64,000 bases of DNA from Aquitalea magnusonii (lineage in GTDB: Bacteria > Pseudomonadota > Gammaproteobacteria > Burkholderiales > Chromobacteriaceae): contig NZ_QJKC01000011.1 of assembly GCF_003202035.1 (NCBI RefSeq), positions 62,001-126,000 of the forward strand, given 5' to 3'. Shown in pieces: positions 53,902 through 63,992 of the stretch. Under the pieces are notes generated by a model. The model made no database searches. It saw nothing but the letters and a program-made list of their open reading frames with translations, and was not told the origin of the DNA. The translations under genes and the position numbers were made by a program. Each line of letters begins with the position of its first letter. The first letter of the stretch is position 1.

Positions 53902-54828
53902 TTAGCGTTTGTAAACAGTGGCTCCCGGCCACTGGCCGCTGCTGGCCAGTTCGCTGGCCACTTGTTGCAGCACCACACGGGTGGCCAGCCCGGCCGGGGA
54001 CAGCTCGTCATCGGACAGGCTCACCAGCAGATTGGGACGGCTGACGCTGGCGTCGGTGATGTCAATCAGACGGAATTCCTCCGGCGGCAGGCGGGCAATG
54101 GCGGCACCGGGCTGGATGGTGGCACCGTAACCAGCCCGCACCGCATCCATCAGCAGTGACAGGCCGTCGATTTCCGCGCTGATGTTCAGCGCGTGTGCGC
54201 CCTGGGTGCTGGCGTTGTTGAGAAGTGCGCGCAATCCATGCGGGCCACTGGGCATGATCAGCGGAATGTCGCCCAGCTCGGCCAGGCTGATGTGGTCCTG
54301 CGTGGGTGCTGCGGGCAGGTCGCGGCGGCAGATCAGGAACAGCTTTTCCTCCAGCAGCGGCAGCACGCTCCAGCGCCGGGTGCGTTCTTCCTGAAACAAC
54401 ACCGCCAGATCAAGCTGGCGTGCGCCCAGCATGGTGGCCAGATTGCCGGACAGGTTTTCCACCAGATGCAGGCGGATGTCCGGGTAACGCTGGCGCATGG
54501 CCGCCATGAAGGGCAGGCCCAGCACGCCGGTGGTGCTGGGGGCCATGCCCACGCTGACATGGCCGGACAGCCGGGCCAGCTGGGCGGCACGCATGGCGTC
54601 GTCGGCATGGCGGATGGCCAGCTGCGCCTGCCGCCAGAAGGCCAAGCCAGCATCGGTAGGAACCACGCCGCTGGAGGTGCGCTGCAATAGCCGGGTGGAC
54701 AATTCGCCCTCCAGCCGGCTGATCTGCTGGCTCAGTGCCGAAGTCCCCACCCCCAGTTCCAGCGCAGCGCGTCCCATGCTGCCTTGTGCCACCACGCTGA
54801 CGAAATAGCGTAATTGTCTCAGTTCCAT
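53902..54828 (-). CDS. tcuR: LysR-type regulator TcuR
   Basis: 308 residues. The N-terminal helix-turn-helix is ELRQLRYFVSVVAQGSMGRA with SALSQQISRLEGEL; the rest is a periplasmic-binding-type effector domain. In Salmonella TcuR activates tcuABC with tricarballylate as coinducer, and the gene order is the same here. It lies 79 bp upstream of tcuA on the same strand, so the tcuA promoter must lie in that gap or inside tcuR. Confidence 0.9.
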   Translation of the reverse strand: MELRQLRYFVSVVAQGSMGRAALELGVGTSALSQQISRLEGELSTRLLQRTSSGVVPTDAGLAFWRQAQLAIRHADDAMRAAQLARLSGHVSVGMAPSTTGVLGLPFMAAMRQRYPDIRLHLVENLSGNLATMLGARQLDLAVLFQEERTRRWSVLPLLEEKLFLICRRDLPAAPTQDHISLAELGDIPLIMPSGPHGLRALLNNASTQGAHALNISAEIDGLSLLMDAVRAGYGATIQPGAAIARLPPEEFRLIDITDASVSRPNLLVSLSDDELSPAGLATRVVLQQVASELASSGQWPGATVYKR

Positions 54829-55151
54829 GCTGCGTCCTCTTGCCGTGCTGACACGGCTATCTGTATCGCGTCAGTTTACTGGATACGCTGCGGGCTGCCG
54901 GGTGCATCAGGCAGAAACCGTGGTTTTGTTGTGCCAGCGGTGGGGAGGGCAGGGTGCCGGCGGGGGCGAAATGGTGGCAGCGCAAGGTGCGGCGGTGGTG
55001 CAGCTTGCCGGGAAATCCCGGCGCAATGGCGGCGGAAGCGGGTGATGACGCCAGGCTGTGCCCTGTTGCCATTTCCCGCATAAGCATGCTTGGGTATCAA
55101 GTGGCAAATGGCTGTATAATCTGGCGTTTTTCATTTTTTGCACTACGCCAC
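54829..55151. other. Divergent intergenic region, tcuR / rimO
   Basis: About 320 bp. The left part is GC-rich and uninformative. Near the right end a TATAAT (55115-55120) with a distant TTGGGT (55090-55095) is a likely rimO promoter. No ORF with a credible start was found. Confidence 0.45.
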
Positions 55152-56474
55152 ATGTCCAAAGCTCCTCGTATCGGCATGGTTTCGCTTGGCTGCCCCAAGG
55201 CCCAGAGCGATTCCGAACAGATTCTCACCCGCCTGCGCGCGGAAGGTTATGAAATTTCCTCCTCCTACGATGGTGCCGACCTGGTGGTGGTGAATACCTG
55301 TGGTTTTATCGATTCGGCGGTGACCGAATCGCTGGATGCCATTGGTGAAGCCCTGAGCGAAAACGGCAAGGTGATTGTCACCGGCTGTCTGGGTGCCAAG
55401 GATGGCGTGGTGCAGAGCGCACACCCCTCGGTGCTGGCGGTAACCGGCCCGCATGCCACCGACGAGGTAATGACGGCGGTGCACAACTACCTGCCCAAGC
55501 CGCACGACCCCTTTGTCGATCTGGTGCCGGATGTCGGCGTGCGCCTCACCCCCAAGCACTACGCTTACCTGAAGATTTCCGAAGGCTGCAACCACCGCTG
55601 CACCTTCTGCATCATCCCGTCCATGCGTGGTGATCTGGAAAGCCGCCCGGTACACGATGTACTGCGCGAAGCCGCCAGCCTGGCGCGTGCCGGCGTCAAG
55701 GAACTGCTGGTGATTTCGCAGGACACCTCGGCCTATGGCGTGGATGTGAAGTACAAGCTGGGCTTCCATGATGGCCGCCCGGTGAAGACCCGCATGACCG
55801 AGCTGTGCGAGGAACTGGGCAAGCATGGCATCTGGGTGCGCCTGCACTATGTTTACCCGTATCCGCATGTGGACGAAGTGATCCCGCTGATGCGCGACGG
55901 CAAGATCCTGCCTTATCTGGACATTCCCTTCCAGCATGCCAGCCAGAAAGTGCTGAAGCTGATGAAGCGTCCGGCCAATAGCGACAATGTGCTGGCCCGT
56001 ATCAAGAAGTGGCGCGAAATCTGCCCGCAGCTGGTGATCCGCTCCACCTTCATCGTCGGCTTCCCCGGCGAAACCGAAGAAGACTTCGAAGAACTGCTGC
56101 AATTCCTGCGCGAAGCCCAGCTGGATCGCGTGGGCTGCTTCACTTACTCCGCTGTCGAGGGTGCCACCGCCAACGACTTGCCCGACCAGGTGCCGGAAGA
56201 GGTCAAGGAAGCGCGCAAGGAACGCTTTATGGAAGTGCAGGCCGAAATCAGCGCACGCAAGCTGGAAGCCCGCATCGGCCAGCGCCTGACCGTGCTGGTG
56301 GACGAAATCGACGACGAAGGCACGGCGATTTGCCGCAGCTATGCCGATGCGCCGGAAATCGACGGCCTGGTGTTTGTCGATGATGCGGTCGGCCTGGAAG
56401 CCGGCCAGTTTGTCGAGGTGGACATCGTCGATTGCAGCGAACACGATTTGTGGGGCGAACGCGTGTCTGCCTGA
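55152..56474 (+). CDS. rimO: Ribosomal protein S12 methylthiotransferase RimO
   Basis: 440 residues. RimO, a radical SAM enzyme, adds a methylthio group to an aspartate of ribosomal protein S12. N-terminal UPF0004 domain with its cysteines ([36 protein letters not shown]), the radical SAM motif in [18 protein letters not shown], and a C-terminal TRAM domain ([20 protein letters not shown]). ATG 55152 matches family starts; a longer frame upstream lacks support. Confidence 0.97.
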   Translation: MSKAPRIGMVSLGCPKAQSDSEQILTRLRAEGYEISSSYDGADLVVVNTCGFIDSAVTESLDAIGEALSENGKVIVTGCLGAKDGVVQSAHPSVLAVTGPHATDEVMTAVHNYLPKPHDPFVDLVPDVGVRLTPKHYAYLKISEGCNHRCTFCIIPSMRGDLESRPVHDVLREAASLARAGVKELLVISQDTSAYGVDVKYKLGFHDGRPVKTRMTELCEELGKHGIWVRLHYVYPYPHVDEVIPLMRDGKILPYLDIPFQHASQKVLKLMKRPANSDNVLARIKKWREICPQLVIRSTFIVGFPGETEEDFEELLQFLREAQLDRVGCFTYSAVEGATANDLPDQVPEEVKEARKERFMEVQAEISARKLEARIGQRLTVLVDEIDDEGTAICRSYADAPEIDGLVFVDDAVGLEAGQFVEVDIVDCSEHDLWGERVSA

Positions 56475-56494
56475 TGTGCCACACGCCGCTCAAG

Positions 56495-56527
56495 TAAAAC
56501 GGTCTGCCTGCGGGCAGGCCGTTTTTC
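56495..56527. terminator. Terminator between rimO and hoxJ
   Basis: AAAACGG-CTGCC / GGCAG-CCGTTTTT arms around TGCG, between convergent genes. Confidence 0.75.
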
Positions 56528-56542
56528 ATGGCGCGGGCTGAT

Positions 56543-57904
56543 TCAGTGGCGGTAGGCCGGCAGGCGCAAGGTAAAACAGGCACCGCCGCCCAGCGGGCTG
56601 TCGGCGCTCAGCGTGCCGCCATGGCGCTCGACGATGCCATAGCTGATGGACAGGCCCAGCCCGGTGCCCTTGCCGATGGGCTTGGTGGTGAAGAAGGGGT
56701 CGAAAATCAGCGGCAACGCCTCTTCGCTGATGCCGGGGCCATTGTCCAGCAAGACCAGTTCCACCCTGTCGCCGAGCTGTTCCAGCCGTAGCTGCAGCGT
56801 GGGTTGCGGGGTTTTCTCGATGGCATCGAAGGCATTCTGGATCAGGTTGACCAATACCTGTTGCAACTGGTTGGCCGAGCCGCACACCCAGGCCGGCTGA
56901 TCCAGCCCGCTGCTGCTGACCTCGACCCGGAAGGGCGCGGCCCGGCTGACCCAGTGCACGGCGCGCTGGGTGAGGTCGGCCAGATCCACCCGCTGGCGGG
57001 TGTTTTCTTCCACGGCGGAAAAGCGCTTCAGCGCATCCACGATATGGCCGCTGCGCTCGGCACCTTCCATCAGCCCGGCGCTGAGCGAGGGCAGGTCGGC
57101 CAGCAGGCGGTCGATTTTCAGCTCGATGCGCAGCGCCTGGGTCTCGCTGCCCAGGTCATGGGCGTGGATGGCATTGAGATAGCGGGTGAGCTTGCCGGCA
57201 TAGCGCTGCATGGCGTGGGCATTGCCCAGGATAAAGCTGATGGGATTGTTCAGCTCATGCGCCACCCCGGCCACCAGCCGGCCGAGCGAGGCCATCTTTT
57301 CTGCCTGCACCAGCTGGGCCTGGGCTGATTTCAGTGCCTGATGCGCCGCTTGCAGCTGGGCATAGGCACGCTTGAGTTCGCCGATGGGGCGGCCCACGGC
57401 GACAAAGCCGCTGTAACGGCCTTCGCCATCGTAGAGCGGGCTGACATTCCAGGTGACCGGCACCGGCTCACCCTGCTGGCGGGGCAGGGCGATTTCCACA
57501 TCCTGCACATCGCTGCGGCCTGCCGCCAGCAGGGTGGCGATCTGGCTGCGTGCCTGCTGGTCTTCCACCAGCTCGGCCAGTTCGCGCCCCACCAGCTGGT
57601 CTTCCGCATGGCCGGTCAGCTGCAGCATGGCACGGTTGACCTGGCGCACCTTGCCCACCGTATCGCATACCACCAGCACATCGGTCATGGCGGCCAGCAC
57701 GCCCTCGGTGAAGTGATGGGCTTCGGCCAGCTCGCGGTGCTTGGTTTCCAGCGTTTCCTGCGAGGCCACCAGCTCGCTGTACACCTCGTCCATGCGCTGG
57801 ATGACATCGATCCAGGCCGCTTCGGCCAGCTCCTGACCGGCCGCCGCTGTCTGGTCATCCGGCAAGCTGACCGGCGCGTTCAGTGCGTGGTGCAGACCTG
57901 GCAT
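56543..57904 (-). CDS. hoxJ: H2-sensing histidine kinase HoxJ/HupT
   Basis: 453 residues, soluble. A PAS domain (about 65-175, VLVVCDTVGKVRQVNRAML) couples to the regulatory hydrogenase. Then the phosphoacceptor H216 in VAGVAHELNNPISF, and HATPase_c motifs (NLIQNAFDAIE, DNGPGISEEALP, GKGTGLGLSISYGIVERHGG). Partner response regulator is HoxA, encoded upstream in the same run. Its start lies inside the last 25 bp of hoxC. In Ralstonia and Rhodobacter, H2 sensed by HoxBC/HupUV modulates this kinase. Confidence 0.92.
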   Translation of the reverse strand: MPGLHHALNAPVSLPDDQTAAAGQELAEAAWIDVIQRMDEVYSELVASQETLETKHRELAEAHHFTEGVLAAMTDVLVVCDTVGKVRQVNRAMLQLTGHAEDQLVGRELAELVEDQQARSQIATLLAAGRSDVQDVEIALPRQQGEPVPVTWNVSPLYDGEGRYSGFVAVGRPIGELKRAYAQLQAAHQALKSAQAQLVQAEKMASLGRLVAGVAHELNNPISFILGNAHAMQRYAGKLTRYLNAIHAHDLGSETQALRIELKIDRLLADLPSLSAGLMEGAERSGHIVDALKRFSAVEENTRQRVDLADLTQRAVHWVSRAAPFRVEVSSSGLDQPAWVCGSANQLQQVLVNLIQNAFDAIEKTPQPTLQLRLEQLGDRVELVLLDNGPGISEEALPLIFDPFFTTKPIGKGTGLGLSISYGIVERHGGTLSADSPLGGGACFTLRLPAYRH

Positions 57905-59319
57905 GGATCGAAACTCCTGACAATGTGCTGGACCTGCAAGGCTTGCGGGTCGCTGGCGTCCACGCCTTCCAGCGCTTTTTCCAGTGGGCCGGGCAGCTCC
58001 TTGCTGTCGCGTGGGGAAAAATTCCAGGTGGTGGGGGCGATGATCTGGTAGCGGCTGATGCGGCCGGCATCCAGCGTCACCCAGTGCCCCAGCATGCCGC
58101 GGGCGGCTTCGGTCAGGCCGACGGCGCTGCTGTGTTGCGGGCTGGCCGGGCAGGGCTGCTGGAAGGGCTGTTCCAGCTGCAGTGCCGCCAGCCAGTGTTC
58201 CATCAGCGGCACGATGCGCGCCACTTCGGTGAGGCGTGCCACCACCCTGCTCAGTACATTGCCGCCGGCACTGGCCACCATCTCGCTTAGCAGCGGCTCG
58301 CCGCGCAGCAGGCCGCGCGCCAGGGCACCGGTTTCGGCGGCGAGGCCAGCCACGCGCGGAGCCTTGCTCCAGCTATAGCCTTCGGCCTTGTCCGGCAGTG
58401 GCACGGTGTCGGTGTGCAGCGGGGCGCTCGGGCCATCGCCGGCCAGCCAGCTGCGGTGGTTGTCTTCGCTGATCTGCTCCAGCGGCAGCGGCTGGCTCAC
58501 GCCCTGTTGCCACAGCCCGGCCGGGCTCCAGGGGCCGTCCGGGCCGGCATAGGCTGCCGCCGCGATGAAGTGGTCGTAGCTGCGGCCCAGCTGGTGTAAT
58601 TGCAGCTGCGCGGCAAGGTGCAGGAAATGGGCGAAGTCGGCGGCTGGTGTCTCTAAGCGGTAGTGTTCCAGCGCTGCCTGGCTATCCAGTGCGGCGATGG
58701 CTTCCAGCGGCTGGCCAAAAGTGCGCTGCTCCAGAAAGCGGCGGAAGCTGCGCAGCCATTGTTGCAGCCGCACCCGCTCGGCGGCGCTGACCACCTTGGT
58801 TACCCCGCCCGGTTGCAGGCACAGGGTATGTGGCCAGTGGCCGGCCAGGCTGCCCATGAAGCGCATCAGGATGGCGCGTGCTTCCAGCATGGGGGCGACG
58901 GCGCTGCCGCGCTGGGCCTGGAAGCGGGCCAGGGTTTCGCCGTGCCAGGCATGTGACTGGTAGTCGGCGCGGGCAAAGTCCGGCATGAAAAACAAATAGA
59001 AATGACTGAGGTGATCGGCGATGTTTTCCACCGCGTGGATCAGGTTCAGCACCCGCTGGCCATTGGCCGGTGGCGTGATGCCGTACAGCTGGGACAGCGC
59101 ATGCGCCGCCGCCACCGATTGCGATACCGAGCAGATGCCGCAGATGCGCGGCACGATGGCCAGCGCGTCCAGTGGCTCGCGCCCCAGCAAGATCCGCTCG
59201 AAGCCACGGAACAGCGGTGCGGTGACGCGGGCGGCACTGACCTTGCCATCGGCAAAATCCAGCGTGATGTTCAAATCCCCTTCCACACGGTTAAAGGGGC
59301 CAAGAATGCGGCGGCTCAT
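57880..59319 (-). CDS. hoxC: Regulatory [NiFe] hydrogenase large subunit HoxC/HupV
   Basis: 479 residues. Ni-Fe ligands are C60 and C63 in RICGIC and C473 and C476 in DPCQVC. The chain ends TTH directly after the second pair, with no C-terminal extension to be cleaved, as in H2-sensing hydrogenases and unlike most energy-converting ones. Start ATGA overlaps the hoxB stop. It requires the Hyp maturation proteins, some encoded upstream here. Confidence 0.95.
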   Translation of the reverse strand: MSRRILGPFNRVEGDLNITLDFADGKVSAARVTAPLFRGFERILLGREPLDALAIVPRICGICSVSQSVAAAHALSQLYGITPPANGQRVLNLIHAVENIADHLSHFYLFFMPDFARADYQSHAWHGETLARFQAQRGSAVAPMLEARAILMRFMGSLAGHWPHTLCLQPGGVTKVVSAAERVRLQQWLRSFRRFLEQRTFGQPLEAIAALDSQAALEHYRLETPAADFAHFLHLAAQLQLHQLGRSYDHFIAAAAYAGPDGPWSPAGLWQQGVSQPLPLEQISEDNHRSWLAGDGPSAPLHTDTVPLPDKAEGYSWSKAPRVAGLAAETGALARGLLRGEPLLSEMVASAGGNVLSRVVARLTEVARIVPLMEHWLAALQLEQPFQQPCPASPQHSSAVGLTEAARGMLGHWVTLDAGRISRYQIIAPTTWNFSPRDSKELPGPLEKALEGVDASDPQALQVQHIVRSFDPCQVCTTH

Positions 59320-60317
59320 GCCTTGCCCTTTTTCGGTAGCGAGGGGGGGACGGTCAGGCGGTCGCGGGTGGCATTCTGCCGTACCCGTGCCGGCGTGGCG
59401 GATTTGGACAGGGTGGACAGCGCGACAAACCAGGCCTTGGGCATGTCGGTGGGCAGGCCCACCGGGAAACCGGCTACCTGTGGTGTGCTGAAGAAGCCAT
59501 GGCCGGGGTCGGCAAAATCCGGTGCCGTGCAGTTGATGCAGGGATAGCCGCCGGTCAGGCAGGAGCCCTCGCCATTCCAGCCACGGCTATTGCAGTCGGC
59601 ATGGGCCTGGGTGCCCTTGCAGCCCACGTATTCCATCAGGCAGCCCATCTGGCCGGGCGCGGTGGCGCTGGCCTTGAATTCGTAAAACTCGTTCTTGTCG
59701 CAGCCGTGGTGAACCAGCTTGTCGGCGTAAAAACGCGGACGACCCAAGGGGTCGAGGTCGCTGGCATGCAAGCTGTCGGCCGCCAGCAAGGCCAGGGTTT
59801 CCAGCACCCAGCCCGGATGGGTGGGGCAGCCGGAGATATTCACCACCGGCAGGCCGCCGGCGGCATGGAAATTCCCACCCAGCAGGCCGCCGGGATGATT
59901 GCCGGTATAGTCCAGCCCCACTGCACCGGTGAGGTTGTCGCCGGCGGCACTGATGCCGCCATAAGCGGCGCAAGTGCCCACGGCGATGACCTGGCCGGCG
60001 CGGCGGGCCAGCTGTTCGATCAGCGTGCTCATGCTTTGCCCGTCCGGCAGCAGGTGGAAACGGCCGGCGGCACCGGTCATCACCGAACCTTCCAGGCAGA
60101 GCATGTCCAGCGCTTCGCGGCCATCCGCCAGCCGCTGCAACAGTTGCATGGCTTCATCCAGGCTTTGTTCGGCAAAGCTGGGGTGCCAGACCAGCTCGAT
60201 GCCGATGTCGGCCAGCGTGGTGAACAGGCTGGGGGCATCGGTATTGAGCAGCGACAGGGTGCAGCCACCACAGCCACCGGATTGCAGCCACAGCAGGCGT
60301 TTATTTTTCGAGGCCAT
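59316..60317 (-). CDS. hoxB: Regulatory [NiFe] hydrogenase small subunit HoxB/HupU
   Basis: 333 residues. Fe-S cluster ligands begin with C16 and C19 (SGGCGGCTLSLL), followed by GTCAAYGG, SGCPTHPGWV, and the distal clusters in HGCDKNEFYEF and CLTGGYPCINC. There is no Tat signal peptide, so the dimer is cytoplasmic, as expected for a sensor. Overlaps hoxA by 17 bp and hoxC by 4 bp. Confidence 0.95.
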   Translation of the reverse strand: MASKNKRLLWLQSGGCGGCTLSLLNTDAPSLFTTLADIGIELVWHPSFAEQSLDEAMQLLQRLADGREALDMLCLEGSVMTGAAGRFHLLPDGQSMSTLIEQLARRAGQVIAVGTCAAYGGISAAGDNLTGAVGLDYTGNHPGGLLGGNFHAAGGLPVVNISGCPTHPGWVLETLALLAADSLHASDLDPLGRPRFYADKLVHHGCDKNEFYEFKASATAPGQMGCLMEYVGCKGTQAHADCNSRGWNGEGSCLTGGYPCINCTAPDFADPGHGFFSTPQVAGFPVGLPTDMPKAWFVALSTLSKSATPARVRQNATRDRLTVPPSLPKKGKA

Positions 60318-61740
60318 AGCGGGTCAGCTTGTTACGCAGGCCGACGCGGGACAGCCCCAGCTCGGCGGCGGCGCGGGTCTTGTTCCAGCGCTGGCGGGTG
60401 AGGGTTTCGCGCAGGATCTGTTTTTCCAGCTCGTCCATGCGGGTTTTCAGATCGCCGGGCAGGCCCGTGAGAAAGGCCAGCTCGGCCACCTGTTCTTCGG
60501 CGGCGGCTTGCAGCACTTCGGCCGACAGCAGTTCGGCGCCCAGCAGGTCGTCGTCGCTCAGCACCAGCATGCGGTTGATCTCGTTGCGCAGCTGGCGCAC
60601 ATTGCCCGGCCAGCGGTAATCGCGCAGTGCCTGCAGCGTGTCCTCGCCAAAGCGGGCAGCCGGGCGCTGATAGTGATGGCGGGCTTCTTCCAGCAGGGCC
60701 TGGGCGATCAGCGGAATGTCCTGCGGCCGTTCGCGCAGCGGCGGCACGCTGACGGTAAACGCCGACAGCCGGTAGTAGAGGTCTTCGCGAAACTGGCCGG
60801 CGCGCACCAGTTCCGGCAGCAGCTTGTTGGTGGCCGATACCACGCGCACATTCACTTTCAGCGGGCGCGGGCTGCCCACCGGGCGGATTTCGCCCTCCTG
60901 CAGCACCCGTAGCAGCTTGGCCTGGAAGGCGGGCGAGGTTTCGCCGATTTCATCCAGGAAAATGGTGCCGCCATCGGCTTGCTGAAACAGGCCGATGCGG
61001 TCCTGATAGGCACCGGTGAAGGCGCCGCGCTTGTGACCGAACAGCTCGCTTTCCAGCAGCTGTTCCGGCATGGCGGCGCAGTTTTCCACCACGAAGGGGC
61101 GGTCGCGGCGGTGGCTGGCGTAGTGCAGGGCGCGTGCCAGCAATTCCTTGCCCACGCCGGATTCGCCCTCGATCAGCACCGAGATGTCAAACGGCGACAC
61201 CCGTGCCAGCAGCGCGCAGATCTTGCTCATGCTGCTGTCCGGCGCCCGCACGATATTGTCCATGGCCGAGCGTTCGCGCATCTGTTCGCGCTTGCTGTCC
61301 ACCTTGACCTTGAGCCAGGGTTCGGAGGCTTTCAGCTCGATATTGAGCAGCTCGTTTTCCTGCTGCAGGCGAAACAGCTCCACCGCGCCCTGCACGGTCA
61401 GCAGCAGCGATTCCGGCCGCCACGGCTTGAGCAGGTACTGGTAGATGCCGGCGTCGTTGACGGCGGCGATGATGTCGGCGTTGTCGGTGTAGCCGGACAG
61501 GATGATGCGGATGACCTGCGGGCAGCGCTCGCGTACCTGCTTGAGGAATTCCACCCCGCTCATGTCCGGCATGCGCTGGTCGCTGACCACCACCTGGATG
61601 AATTCCGATTCCAGAATGGCCAGTGCTTCCGCGCCTCCCTGCGCGGTAAACAGGGTGAAGTCGTCTTCCAGCGTCCGTTCCAGTGCTTCCAGCGAGCGGA
61701 TTTCGTCATCCACCAGCAAAATGGCGGGTTTTGCGCGCAT
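60301..61740 (-). CDS. hoxA: Sigma-54-dependent response regulator HoxA/HupR
   Basis: 479 residues from ATG 61740. Receiver domain with D54 in VVSDQRMPD, AAA+ domain with Walker A GESGVGKE, the sigma-54 contact loop GAFTGA in HKRGAFTGAYQD, Walker B GGTIFLDEIGE, and a C-terminal Fis-type helix-turn-helix (TRAAAELGLSRVGLRNKL). It activates uptake hydrogenase operons; HoxJ is the likely kinase. The hydrogenase genes it would control are not visible in the window. Confidence 0.95.
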   Translation of the reverse strand: MRAKPAILLVDDEIRSLEALERTLEDDFTLFTAQGGAEALAILESEFIQVVVSDQRMPDMSGVEFLKQVRERCPQVIRIILSGYTDNADIIAAVNDAGIYQYLLKPWRPESLLLTVQGAVELFRLQQENELLNIELKASEPWLKVKVDSKREQMRERSAMDNIVRAPDSSMSKICALLARVSPFDISVLIEGESGVGKELLARALHYASHRRDRPFVVENCAAMPEQLLESELFGHKRGAFTGAYQDRIGLFQQADGGTIFLDEIGETSPAFQAKLLRVLQEGEIRPVGSPRPLKVNVRVVSATNKLLPELVRAGQFREDLYYRLSAFTVSVPPLRERPQDIPLIAQALLEEARHHYQRPAARFGEDTLQALRDYRWPGNVRQLRNEINRMLVLSDDDLLGAELLSAEVLQAAAEEQVAELAFLTGLPGDLKTRMDELEKQILRETLTRQRWNKTRAAAELGLSRVGLRNKLTRYGLEK

Positions 61741-61836
61741 TGTTCTTATCCCAGTCAAGCGTTGTTATTGTCTGTGCGCCCGGACTGTGTCGCCCGGGTC
61801 GGTGGCTGCGGCCATGGCCGCAGCCGCTGTTTCAGC

Positions 61837-62877
61837 CTAGCAAATGCGTGGCAGCATTTCGCCGCTGAGCCAGTCCAGCAGGCGTTCGCCGCCAAAATCG
61901 GTGGCCACGCGGACAAACTGGTGGGCATCATTCACCACCTCGCCGATGATGGCCGCCCGCTGCCCCAGCGGGTGGGCTTGCAGCGCCGCCAGAGCGGCGG
62001 CGGCCTGTTCTGGCGGACAGATGGCCACCAGTTTACCCTCGTTGGCGATGTAAAGCGGGTCCAGTCCGAGAAATTCACAGGCAGCGCGCACGCTGGCCTG
62101 TACCGGAATGGCGTTTTCCTGCAGACGCATGCCCACACCGGACTGCTGGGCGATTTCATTCAGCGTGGTGGCCAGCCCACCGCGGGTGGGGTCGCGCATC
62201 AGGCGCAGGCCGGGGCAGGCGGCCATCAGGCTAGCGGCCAGGGTGTGCAGCGCCGCGCTGTCGGACAGGATGGGGCTGGCAAAGCCCAGCCCTTCACGCT
62301 GGGACATCACCGCCATGCCGTGATCGCCCAGGGTGCCGGACAGCAGGATCACATCGCCGGGGCGGGCCTGATCGCCGGACAGCTTCACCCCGTCCGCCAC
62401 CACGCCCACGCCGGTGGTGGTAATGAACACGCCATCGCCCTTGCCGCGTTCCACCACCTTGGTATCGCCAGTGACAATGGCCACCCCGGCATCGCGTGCG
62501 GCGGCAGCCATGGAGCGCACGATGCGCGCCAGATCGGCCAGCGGCAGGCCCTCTTCCAGAATGAAACCAGCACTCAGATACAGCGGCGTGGCCCCGCCCA
62601 TGGCCAGGTCGTTCACCGTGCCATGCACCGCCAGGCTGCCGATGTCGCCACCGGGGAAGAACAGCGGCGAAATGACATGGCTGTCGGTGGCCATGGCAAT
62701 GCGTGTACCCGGTGGCGGCAGGATGGCCTGGTCATTGCCCTGGGCCAGCCAGTCGTTGGCAAATTCGGCAGCAAACAGCTCGCTCACCAGCTGGGCCATG
62801 GCGCGGCCGCCGCTGCCGTGGGTCAGGTTGACCAGACCGTGCTTGAGATCGAGCGGACGGGTGTAGGGCTTGCTCAT
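61837..62877 (-). CDS. hypE: Hydrogenase maturation protein HypE
   Basis: 346 residues. HypE dehydrates the carbamoyl group on its C-terminal cysteine to make the cyanide ligands of the NiFe site. It ends PRIC, the conserved reactive tail, and has LTHGSGGRAMAQLV near the N-terminus and GTVNDLAMGGATPLYL in the AIRS-type ATP-binding fold. Its ATG overlaps the hypD stop by 4 bp. Confidence 0.97.
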   Translation of the reverse strand: MSKPYTRPLDLKHGLVNLTHGSGGRAMAQLVSELFAAEFANDWLAQGNDQAILPPPGTRIAMATDSHVISPLFFPGGDIGSLAVHGTVNDLAMGGATPLYLSAGFILEEGLPLADLARIVRSMAAAARDAGVAIVTGDTKVVERGKGDGVFITTTGVGVVADGVKLSGDQARPGDVILLSGTLGDHGMAVMSQREGLGFASPILSDSAALHTLAASLMAACPGLRLMRDPTRGGLATTLNEIAQQSGVGMRLQENAIPVQASVRAACEFLGLDPLYIANEGKLVAICPPEQAAAALAALQAHPLGQRAAIIGEVVNDAHQFVRVATDFGGERLLDWLSGEMLPRIC

Positions 62878-63992
62878 GCCGTGGCTCCCTGTACGAAACG
62901 GCCATAGTGATAGTGGGCGGCGCAGGCACCTTCACTGGACACCATGCAGGAGCCCAGCGGGTTGTCCGGATTGCAGACAATGCCGAATACCTTGCAGTCC
63001 TGCGGCCGTTTTTGCCCGCGCAGGATGGCTGCGCATTCGCAGGCCTTGTGGTCCGGCACATGGCGATAGGGCAGGGCAAAGCGCAGTTCGGCATCAAACT
63101 CGGCAAAGTCCGGGTGGATGGCCAGCGCGGAATGCGGCACCTGGCCCAGGCCGCGCCATTCGAAGCTGTCGCGCAGGGTCATGGTCTGCGCCACCCGCGC
63201 ACGCGCCTTCTGATTGCCGTCATGGGTAACCGCGCGGCTGAACTGGGTTTCCACCTCGGTGCGCCCTGCATTGATCTGCTCCACCAGCATGGCCACCGCT
63301 TGCAGCACATCCAGCGGTTCAAAACCGGCAATCACCACCGGCTTGGCAAACTCCTCGGCCACCGCGGCATAGGGCGCGCTGCCGATGACGGTGCTGACAT
63401 GCGAGGGGCCGATAAAGCCGTCCAGCTGCACGGCGTCACCCGCCGCCAGCAGATGACGCATGGCCGGCGGCGTGAGTACGTGGTTGCAGAACACGCTGAA
63501 ATTGGCCAGCTGCTCCTGCCGCGCCTGCAATAGCGCCAGCGCGGTGGGCGGGGTGGTGGTTTCAAAACCGATGGCGAAAAACACCACCTGTTTGTGCGGG
63601 TTGTCGCGGGCAATCTGCAAGGCGTCGTTGGTGGAGTACACCATGCGCACGTCCGCGCCCTGGGCACGGGCCTGGTACAGGCTCATCTTGTTGGACGCCG
63701 GCACGCGCAGGGTGTCGCCATAGCTGCACAGGATGACATCCGGGCGCAGTGCCAGCGCGATGGCGGAATCCACCCGGCCGATGGGCAGCACGCACACCGG
63801 ACAGCCGGGGCCGTGAATCAGCCGGATATTGTCCGGCAGCAAGCCGGTGAGGCCGTAGCGGGCAATGGCGTGGGTGTGGCCACCGCAGAATTCCATCAGC
63901 CGGTATTGCCGGTCCGGCTGCACCAGCGTGCGGATGTGGGCGGCCAGGCCACGGGCGATGTCGCCGCGGCGGAATTCGTCTACATATTTCAT
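62874..63992 (-). CDS. hypD: Hydrogenase maturation protein HypD
   Basis: 372 residues. HypD, a [4Fe-4S] scaffold, assembles Fe(CN)2CO together with HypC and HypE. Conserved motifs are MEFCGGHTHAIARYG, HGPGCPVCVLP and the FFAIGFETTTP segment; a C-terminal cysteine cluster lies in HKACECAAILRG and GIVCNPDNPLGSC. It appears complete. GAGCAGGC precedes the ATG. Confidence 0.97.
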   Translation of the reverse strand: MKYVDEFRRGDIARGLAAHIRTLVQPDRQYRLMEFCGGHTHAIARYGLTGLLPDNIRLIHGPGCPVCVLPIGRVDSAIALALRPDVILCSYGDTLRVPASNKMSLYQARAQGADVRMVYSTNDALQIARDNPHKQVVFFAIGFETTTPPTALALLQARQEQLANFSVFCNHVLTPPAMRHLLAAGDAVQLDGFIGPSHVSTVIGSAPYAAVAEEFAKPVVIAGFEPLDVLQAVAMLVEQINAGRTEVETQFSRAVTHDGNQKARARVAQTMTLRDSFEWRGLGQVPHSALAIHPDFAEFDAELRFALPYRHVPDHKACECAAILRGQKRPQDCKVFGIVCNPDNPLGSCMVSSEGACAAHYHYGRFVQGATA

